Source of the DNA: JANWVO01 sp037446555
GTDB lineage: Bacteria; Acidobacteriota; Terriglobia; Bryobacterales; Bryobacteraceae
Reading direction: 5' to 3'
Length of the DNA stretch: 64,000 nucleotides
NCBI GenBank assembly: GCA_037446555.1
Contig: JBBIIK010000015.1
Span: 1-64,000 of the forward strand
Shown: piece after piece, positions 58,050 to 64,000 of the stretch
Layout: each line of letters starts with the position of its first letter
How positions within the stretch are numbered: position 1 is the first letter of the stretch
Translations under genes and position numbers: made by a program
Notes under the pieces: model-generated
Databases searched by the model: none
What the model saw: only the letters and a program-made list of their open reading frames with translations
What the model was told of the DNA's origin: nothing

Positions 58050-60500
58050 ATGAACACCCCTGAAGAGGACGGCAAGGATTTGAACCAAGCGGAAACGTAC
58101 GACGGCGCGAGCATCAAGGTGCTCGAGGGGCTGGAGGCAGTACGGCTGCGTCCGGCGATGTACATCGGGTCGACGGGAGAGGCCGGGCTTCACCACCTGG
58201 TCTACGAGGTAGTGGACAACTCGGTAGACGAGGCGATGGCGGGCTTCTGCACCGACATCAAGGTGACGATCCACATTGACGACTCGGTGACGGTGGTCGA
58301 CAACGGCCGAGGCATTCCCGTGGACATGCACCCGACTGAAGGCGTGTCGGCGGCGGAAGTGGTGATGACAAAGCTCCACGCGGGGGGCAAGTTCGACTCG
58401 AACACGTACAAGGTGTCGGGCGGGCTGCACGGCGTCGGGGTGAGCTGCGTGAACGCCCTGTCAGAGTGGCTGCACCTGGAGATCTGGCGCAACGCGCACA
58501 CCTGGGAGCAGGACTACGAGCGGGGCATGCCGAAGGCGCCGCTCGCACAGACGGGCAAGGCGGGCCGCAAGACGGGCACGAAGGTGACATTCAAGCCCGA
58601 CCCGACGATCATGGAGGCGACGCAGTTCAATTTCGACACGCTGGCGACGCGGCTGCGCGAGCTGGCGTTTCTCAACAAGGGGCTGCGAATCACTTTGACC
58701 GACGAGCGGGTGGATCCGCCCAAGGCGCACGAGTTCTACTATTCGGGCGGAATTGCGGAATTCATCAAACACCTGAACCGGGGCAAGAACGTTCTTCATG
58801 ACAAGCCGATCGTGATCGAGGGGGAGCGGGAGCTGCCAGGCGGCGGCAAGCTCACCATCGAGATCGCCCTGCAGTGGAACGACAGCTACAGCGACCAGAT
58901 TTTCAGCTTTGCGAACAACATCAACACGCGGGACGGCGGCACGCACCTGACCGGGTTCCGCACCGCGCTAACGAGAACGTTGAACGCGTGCGCGCGCTCG
59001 GCAGGGCTGCTGAAGGACATCAAGGACAGCAACCTCTCCGGCGATGACGTGATCGAGGGGCTGACGGCGGTGGTGAGCGTGAAACTGCCGCAACCGCAGT
59101 TCGAAGGGCAGACGAAGGGGAAGCTGAACTCCGACATCGGCGGCTACGTGACGCAGGTGGTGAACGAGAAGCTCACCGAGCACTTCGACAAGAACCCGGC
59201 GGTGATGAAGCGCATCATCGGGAAGGCGGTGGAGGCAGCCCGGGCGCGCGAGGCGGCGCGCAAGGCGCGTGAGCTGACGCGCCGCAAAGGGGCCCTGGAT
59301 TCGGGCGGGCTGCCAGGCAAGCTCGCCGACTGCCAGGAGAAGGATCCGTCGCTGTGCGAGCTGTTCCTGGTGGAGGGCGAGAGCGCGGGAGGCACGGCAA
59401 AGAGCGGGCGCGACCGGCGGTACCAGGCGATCCTGCCGCTGAAGGGCAAGATCCTGAACGTGGAGAAGGCGCGGTATGACAAGATGCTCAGCCACGACGA
59501 GATCCGCGCGATGATCACGGCCATCGGCACTGGGATCGGCAAGGAAGACTTCGACATCACGAAGCTGCGGTATCACAAGATCATCCTGATGACCGATGCC
59601 GACGTGGACGGCAGCCACATCCGCACGCTGCTGCTGACGTTCTTTTTCCGGCACATGCAGGATCTGATCACGCGCGGACATGTGTTCGTGGCGCAGCCGC
59701 CGCTGTACCGGATCAAGAAAGGGCGCAGCGAGAAGTACATCAAGAACGACCAGGAGTTTGTGCGGGAGATCCTGCGGCGCGCGACGGAGAACGTGCAGGT
59801 ATTGGTGGGAGAGAACGGGGAGCACGGCAGGCTGGAGGGCGGCGAGCTGCGGAGCTTCCTGATGTCCCTGGACGAGCTGCAACAGATCTTCACGCGGCTG
59901 GAGAAGCGGCTGAGGGAGCCGCGCGTGGTGGAGGTGCTGGCGGATCCCAGCTACCCGCTGGATACCAAGGCGGATTTCGCGCACATGACGGAGCTGGAGC
60001 GGGCGGCGCAGGCGATGAGGGAAGGCGGGAAGATCCAGACTCGCGTGGAGCCGGACGAGGAACACTCGGCGTGGTGCATTGTTTACCACGACGAGTCCCA
60101 CGGGGACCGCGCCATCGGCGTGGAGCTGGCCCAGCAGCCCGAATACAAGAAACTGCGGGCGCTGGCGCGCAGCACGCAGAAGTACAACAAGCCTCCGTTT
60201 ACGGTCGTGAAAGAGGCGCGGCGGGAGCGGATCGAGACGTGGCGCGAGCTGATCGGCTATCTGAAGGCGGAAGGCACGCGCGACTGCACGGTGCAGCGTT
60301 ACAAAGGGCTGGGCGAGATGAACCCGGAGCAACTCTGGGAGACGACGATGAACGCCGAGACGCGAACGCTGCTGGAGGTGCGGCTGGAAGACGCGGTAGA
60401 AAGCGAGGAGATCTTCACAACGCTGATGGGCGAGGACGTGGAGGCGCGGCGGAAGTTCATCGAAGACAATGCGCTGGATGTGCGCAACCTGGACGTGTAG
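58050..60500 (+). CDS. gyrB: DNA gyrase subunit B
   Basis: The 816-residue subunit has the GHKL ATPase domain (VRLRPAMYIGSTGEAGLHHL, EVVDNSVDEA, SGGLHGVGVSCVNAL). The Toprim domain follows with LVEGESAGG and MTDADVDGSHIRTLLL, then the C-terminal end NPEQLWETTMN. With GyrA it introduces negative supercoils. The gene lacks recF between dnaN and gyrB, unlike many bacteria. An ATG at 58050 is used; the ribosome site is weak. Confidence 0.95.
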   Translation: MNTPEEDGKDLNQAETYDGASIKVLEGLEAVRLRPAMYIGSTGEAGLHHLVYEVVDNSVDEAMAGFCTDIKVTIHIDDSVTVVDNGRGIPVDMHPTEGVSAAEVVMTKLHAGGKFDSNTYKVSGGLHGVGVSCVNALSEWLHLEIWRNAHTWEQDYERGMPKAPLAQTGKAGRKTGTKVTFKPDPTIMEATQFNFDTLATRLRELAFLNKGLRITLTDERVDPPKAHEFYYSGGIAEFIKHLNRGKNVLHDKPIVIEGERELPGGGKLTIEIALQWNDSYSDQIFSFANNINTRDGGTHLTGFRTALTRTLNACARSAGLLKDIKDSNLSGDDVIEGLTAVVSVKLPQPQFEGQTKGKLNSDIGGYVTQVVNEKLTEHFDKNPAVMKRIIGKAVEAARAREAARKARELTRRKGALDSGGLPGKLADCQEKDPSLCELFLVEGESAGGTAKSGRDRRYQAILPLKGKILNVEKARYDKMLSHDEIRAMITAIGTGIGKEDFDITKLRYHKIILMTDADVDGSHIRTLLLTFFFRHMQDLITRGHVFVAQPPLYRIKKGRSEKYIKNDQEFVREILRRATENVQVLVGENGEHGRLEGGELRSFLMSLDELQQIFTRLEKRLREPRVVEVLADPSYPLDTKADFAHMTELERAAQAMREGGKIQTRVEPDEEHSAWCIVYHDESHGDRAIGVELAQQPEYKKLRALARSTQKYNKPPFTVVKEARRERIETWRELIGYLKAEGTRDCTVQRYKGLGEMNPEQLWETTMNAETRTLLEVRLEDAVESEEIFTTLMGEDVEARRKFIEDNALDVRNLDV

Positions 60501-60509
60501 GCGGGCGGG

Positions 60510-61655
60510 TCAGAGATAGACGCGCGCGACGCGGTTGCCGAGCCCGCAGAGTATCACATAGGGGATGACGCCGGCTTCGCGGGCGAAATCCGCGGCGTCG
60601 TGCGAGACTGGGCCGTCGTTTCCGATCAGGGTGACGGCATCGCCGCGCCGGAGCGGCGGGCAGGCGGTGACGTCGACAGTGATGACATCCATGGAGACGG
60701 CGCCGACGATCGGCGCGCGGCAACCGGCGGCGACAACATGGCCGCGGCCGGCCAGGGTGTGAGGGACGCCGTCGGCGTATCCGGCGGCGACGACGGCGAT
60801 GCGCGACGGGCGCGGGGCGCGCCAGCGGGCGTTGTAGCCGACGGGAGCGCCGGCGGGGATCTCCTTGATCTCGACGATTCGAGCGCGCCAGTTGAGCGCG
60901 GGGCGCACTTGTACCTGAAGCTGGGGCGCGGCGCCTTGCGGCTCGGGCACGTATCCGTACAAGGACAGGCCAGCGCGGACCATGCGGTGAAACATGGCAG
61001 AGAGCCCGTAGCAGAGGGGCGCGCTGCTGGCCAGGTGGACGAGCGGCGGGCGCAGCCCGACGTGCGCGAGTGCGGCGAGCACCTGTTCGAAGGCGGCGCA
61101 CTGTTCGCGGGTCTGCCCCGAATCGAAGTCAGCGGCTGAGGCCAGGTGCGACATGACGCCTTCCAGAGAGACATGGTGCAGTGCCTTGACGGCAGCGACG
61201 ATTTCGGCGGCTTCGTCGCGAGAGCCGAGGCGGCCCATGCCTGTGTCGAGCTTGAAGTGCGCTGCGAGGCGGAGGCCAAGCGCGGCGGAGCGCTGATCGA
61301 GATCCCGCAACGCCTCGATGGAGTGCGCGGCGGGTGTGAGGCCGTGCTCGAAGAACAGATCGATCTCGGAGGGAACGAAGCCGCCCATGACGAGAATGCG
61401 GCCGCGGATGCCGGCGCGGCGGAGTTCGGCGCCTTCCGCGGCATTGCTGACGGCGAACCAGGAGGCGCCCTCCTGCTCCAGGCGCTTGGCCACCGGGACG
61501 GCGCCGTGGCCGTAGGCGTTGGCCTTCACGACGGCGCAAATTTCGGCGCCGGCGGCGGCGCGGCGAAGCTCGTGCCAGTTGGCGGCAATCTGCGTGAGCG
61601 AGACTTCAGCCCAGGTGCGGAGCGCCGGCGAGCATTCGTTCGAAGAGCCGTTCAT
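60510..61655 (-). CDS. alr: Alanine racemase
   Basis: The 381-residue enzyme has the PLP lysine in AVVKANAYGHGAVPVA (Lys44), ASWFAVSNAAEGAELRRAG, FKLDTGMGRLG, and the second catalytic tyrosine region RAGLSLYGYVPEP, VGYNARWRA. It supplies D-alanine for peptidoglycan. The ATG at 61655 lies inside the 3' end of the glycosyltransferase gene, a 50-base overlap, with GGGAGG 15 bases upstream. It is convergent with gyrB, 9 bases apart. Confidence 0.93.
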   Translation of the reverse strand: MNGSSNECSPALRTWAEVSLTQIAANWHELRRAAAGAEICAVVKANAYGHGAVPVAKRLEQEGASWFAVSNAAEGAELRRAGIRGRILVMGGFVPSEIDLFFEHGLTPAAHSIEALRDLDQRSAALGLRLAAHFKLDTGMGRLGSRDEAAEIVAAVKALHHVSLEGVMSHLASAADFDSGQTREQCAAFEQVLAALAHVGLRPPLVHLASSAPLCYGLSAMFHRMVRAGLSLYGYVPEPQGAAPQLQVQVRPALNWRARIVEIKEIPAGAPVGYNARWRAPRPSRIAVVAAGYADGVPHTLAGRGHVVAAGCRAPIVGAVSMDVITVDVTACPPLRRGDAVTLIGNDGPVSHDAADFAREAGVIPYVILCGLGNRVARVYL

Positions 61656-62706
61656 AGGCGTCGGTGACAGCCTCCCAACTGTATCGTTCCTCCACGCGGC
61701 GCATGGCTGCCTCGCCGAGACGGCGGCGTTCCGGCTCGGGCATGGCGAGTGTTTCGGAAATGAGAGCGGCCAGCGAAGCTTCGTCGTGAAAAGGGAGGGC
61801 TACGCCGCCCGCCACTTCTTCATTCTCGGGCGTGGAGAGGTAGAGAACGAGGGCGCCGCGCCCCATGGCCTCGATGAGCGCAGGATGCGTGCCGCCGACC
61901 TCTGTAGCGTGGATGTAAGCAAAGCAGTGCGACTGCAGTTCGCGATAGCCCTGGCCGTAGATGGCGCCGGGGAAGAGGATGCGGGGATCGCGGGTATCCC
62001 GGACCTGACGGATGTAATCTTGCGCGTAGGGGGCGTCGCCGACGAGGGCCAGGCGGCGGTCCGTCCGGGCGCGCTCGTAGGCGCGGCGGACCATCAGGGG
62101 GTTGTTTTCCGGCTCGAAGCGGGTGACGTAGAGGAAGTAGCCCTCCGGCTGTAGCCCGAGTTCTCCGAGAATGGTGCGAGAAAAGACTTTGCCGGTTTCG
62201 GCGCCGTAGGGAATGAAGACGGAATTCGCGCCGTAATTTTCCCGGTAATAGCGCTGAATTTCTGCGGCGTCAGTGACAATTACGTCAGGGCAAAACGTGG
62301 AGAGTCCCTCGGAGACGTGATACCAGAGACGGGCGAGGGCGTTCCACTTCTTGCGCTTGCGCTCGAGGCCGTCGACGTTGAGGGCGACACGGGCGCCGGC
62401 CCGGCGGGCCAGTGGCGTGAAGAGCGCGTTGGCGGCATTGCAGTACAGCGCTGCTCCGGGAGGATTGCGCATGAGATCGAAGGTCGACAGGAAGGTGTGG
62501 GCGACGGTCTCAAGATACTTGTGGCGCACGGGCGGGATGTAGCGGAGGCGGACGCCGCGCCAGAATGGCTCGGGATGCGGAGCGCGGCAGTAGACGGTGA
62601 CGTCATGGCCGCGGCGGGCGAGCCGGGTGGAGAGTTCTTCGGCGAAGGTTTCGAAGCCGCCGTAGGAGGCGGGGATGCCGCGGGTGCCGAGGATGGCGAT
62701 GCGCAT
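61606..62706 (-). CDS. DUF1972-containing GT4 glycosyltransferase
   Basis: The 366-residue protein begins RIAILGTRGIPASYGGFETF, the DUF1972 N-terminal Rossmann half found in rhamnosyltransferase-like GT4 enzymes. It continues with LNVDGLERKRKKWNALAR, YFLYVTRFEPENNPLMV, GGTHPALIEAMGRGALVLYL, the donor-binding half. The sugar is not known. An ATG at 62706 is preferred to the GTG two codons earlier; it stands 12 bases after the stop of the upstream gene. Its stop lies inside alr. Confidence 0.85.
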   Translation of the reverse strand: MRIAILGTRGIPASYGGFETFAEELSTRLARRGHDVTVYCRAPHPEPFWRGVRLRYIPPVRHKYLETVAHTFLSTFDLMRNPPGAALYCNAANALFTPLARRAGARVALNVDGLERKRKKWNALARLWYHVSEGLSTFCPDVIVTDAAEIQRYYRENYGANSVFIPYGAETGKVFSRTILGELGLQPEGYFLYVTRFEPENNPLMVRRAYERARTDRRLALVGDAPYAQDYIRQVRDTRDPRILFPGAIYGQGYRELQSHCFAYIHATEVGGTHPALIEAMGRGALVLYLSTPENEEVAGGVALPFHDEASLAALISETLAMPEPERRRLGEAAMRRVEERYSWEAVTDAYERLFERMLAGAPHLG

Positions 62707-62718
62707 GAGCACCGTCTT

Positions 62719-64000
62719 TCAGTAAAGCGAAAGACGCACGGGGCCGCCAAGTCCGGAGAAAGGCCAGGGCTGGAACTGCCGGTCGCGTCCGAAGGCCCTG
62801 ACAAGCTGCGGCGGAGGCGGATCGAGGAGTTCGTCGCGGGGCGGGTAGCGGTCCCACTTCTGAATCGCGGGCATAAGGGGCGTGGCGACGCGGACGAGGA
62901 GGCGATTGAAGCCGTTGCGGAAGAAGCGGGCGGGGATTTCGTAGCGGAATGGAGACATCCAACGGGAGCCCAGCGGGACATCGTTCAGGAAGGCTTCGCA
63001 GGCGCAGCCGACCTGGCCCAAATCAAGAGAGGCGTCGCGGCGGGGGCAGGTGAAATCGATGGAGTATTCGAGCACGCCTGCCGTGCGGGCGTCGCCGAGG
63101 GGGCGCGACCAGCCGGTGTCGAGCGTGATCACCTGCCGCGGCTCGCGGCGCCTGCGCTTGGCCGGCTTGGCGCTGCCCGGGCGGAAGAGGAGGAAGCACG
63201 AGTGCCAGGGTTCGAGGTCGACTTCCACCTCGACTCCGGAGGCTGTTTCGCGCCACGCTCGGGCGGGGCGGATGGCGCCGGTGAGCGGATCCCAGATTTC
63301 GGGCCATTTGGCGCGGACGCGGAAGGTGACGGGAGTGCGCGCGGGCTCGGGCTGGAGATTGGTGACGAAGAAGAGCGTGAGTCCGCCGTCGAGTTCACGC
63401 TGATGGAAAGTGAGGCCGTCGCTTTGCACGCCGGCGCCGATGACGAACTGCGGATGCGCGGCGAAGCGCAAAGTTTCCAGAAGGCGGATCTGTCCGGGGC
63501 GCAGGGGCGGAGTCTTTGCGTAAGGCTGTTCTTGGGGGGAGAACTGGTTGGGGGTGAAGCCGTAGTCAACGACGCGCGCATCGAGGCCCTGCGGAGCGCG
63601 GTCGAGGGCGAGAAGCAATCCGCCGCCGGCGGCGAAACGGTTGAGCACTGCGCGAGTGGCATCGGGGACGAAATCGCGCGGGGTGAGGATGAGGGCGCGG
63701 TAGCGGTGGCCGTTGATTTCGAGCGAGCCGTCCGCGATGCTGGCGCGCGTCTGGAGGAGATGGTCGTTGACAAGGTCGTAGTCGTATCCGTTGGCCAGCA
63801 GGGTCTTGGGCACGTCGCCGTATTTCATGACGCGCTGTGCAACGCCGAACAAGGCGGTCTCGCGCCAAACCTGGGCCTGCGGAGAATACAGCAGCACGTC
63901 GGCGGTGAAACGTCCCTGGCGCAGGAGAGCGCACGAGCGGGCGATATAGGCTGCCAGCCCTTTGTAGTGGGGCCACCATGGCGCCCACGGGCTGATGCGT
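62719..64000 (-). CDS. Large glycoside hydrolase (GH106-like), C-terminal part, cut by the window edge
   Basis: The frame is open through the right edge, giving 426 codons of the C-terminal part. The upstream residues PWWPHYKGLAAYIARSCALL and QGRFTADVLLYSPQAQVW match the segment of GH106-type alpha-L-rhamnosidase-like proteins between the catalytic domain and a GATase-like domain (YDYDLVNDHLL, FAAGGGLLLALDRAP). A galactose-binding-like jelly roll ends the chain. The catalytic residues lie outside the window. With the downstream glycosyltransferase it may belong to rhamnose-containing glycan turnover; the family call is from pattern memory. Confidence 0.7.
   Translation of the reverse strand, partial: RISPWAPWWPHYKGLAAYIARSCALLRQGRFTADVLLYSPQAQVWRETALFGVAQRVMKYGDVPKTLLANGYDYDLVNDHLLQTRASIADGSLEINGHRYRALILTPRDFVPDATRAVLNRFAAGGGLLLALDRAPQGLDARVVDYGFTPNQFSPQEQPYAKTPPLRPGQIRLLETLRFAAHPQFVIGAGVQSDGLTFHQRELDGGLTLFFVTNLQPEPARTPVTFRVRAKWPEIWDPLTGAIRPARAWRETASGVEVEVDLEPWHSCFLLFRPGSAKPAKRRRREPRQVITLDTGWSRPLGDARTAGVLEYSIDFTCPRRDASLDLGQVGCACEAFLNDVPLGSRWMSPFRYEIPARFFRNGFNRLLVRVATPLMPAIQKWDRYPPRDELLDPPPPQLVRAFGRDRQFQPWPFSGLGGPVRLSLY

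Overview
The window looks like a chromosomal segment of a high-GC member of the Acidobacteriota, most likely the Bryobacterales/Solibacterales group. I infer this from a 1,232-residue Oar-type TonB-dependent receptor with an N-terminal carboxypeptidase-regulatory-like domain, the high GC content, a GGGCT-GAAG-CCC type palindrome that I recall as common in that group, and the mix of exported hydrolases. No rRNA, CRISPR array or intact mobile element is visible. Only the first 470 bases carry insertion-sequence debris.

Layout. 1-0.5 kb: 3' scrap of an IS630-type transposase abutting a truncated ISNCY-type transposase, beside a pair of 19-base direct repeats. 0.6-7 kb (minus strand): exported alpha/beta hydrolase, exported nitrilase-fold amidohydrolase, then a three-gene molybdopterin oxidoreductase operon (four-cluster Fe-S subunit, Tat-exported catalytic subunit, TorD-type chaperone) without a membrane anchor. 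7.1-12 kb: SDR oxidoreductase divergent from the Oar-like receptor, closed by a strong terminator. 12-30 kb: mixed housekeeping and accessory genes. These are two histidine phosphatases (one SixA-like), an RsuA/RluB pseudouridine synthase, an O-antigen ligase-like membrane protein, CCA-adding enzyme, an amino-acid permease with a universal-stress-like tail, an orphan HlyD adaptor, class I fumarase, a DUF302 protein, a second permease, a DUF58 protein overlapping a TonB receptor, a DUF4397 protein, an enoyl-CoA hydratase, a cold-shock protein and a DmpA-type P1 peptidase.

29.6-40.2 kb is core: accA plus a small anchored protein, dnaE preceded by tRNA-Arg(CCT), purD, and divergently mnmG-rsmG-parS-parS-parA-parB ending inside an antisense tRNA with a CAT anticodon. 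40.2-40.8 kb is a long noncoding gap with a good sigma70-type promoter and strong hairpins. 40.8-46.3 kb is a tightly overlapping surface-polysaccharide operon: Wzt-like ABC ATPase with a sugar-binding tail, methyltransferase with a long coiled coil, GT2-GT4 fusion glycosyltransferase, YkgJ-type cysteine-cluster protein. It recalls the Wzt/WbdD chain-termination logic of ABC-exported O antigens. 46.3-54.7 kb: lipid kinase with a short N-terminus, PpiD/SurA-like foldase, aspartate kinase coupled to cytidylate kinase, a [2Fe-2S] ferredoxin, a small zincin, and a serine hydrolase divergent from a LysR regulator (AmpC/AmpR-like geometry).

54.8-60.5 kb is the replication-initiation block: tRNA-Gly(GCC), an AT-rich leader with three DnaA-box-like repeats spaced exactly 11 bases apart, dnaA, a second DnaA-box/AT-rich spacer, dnaN and gyrB. 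The end of the window (minus strand) is a sugar operon: a large GH106-like glycoside hydrolase cut by the window edge, a DUF1972 glycosyltransferase and alanine racemase. By eye the + strand is C-rich up to about 13-16 kb and G-rich from about 20 kb on, apart from a C-rich stretch around parA/parB. The skew switch therefore does not coincide with dnaA.
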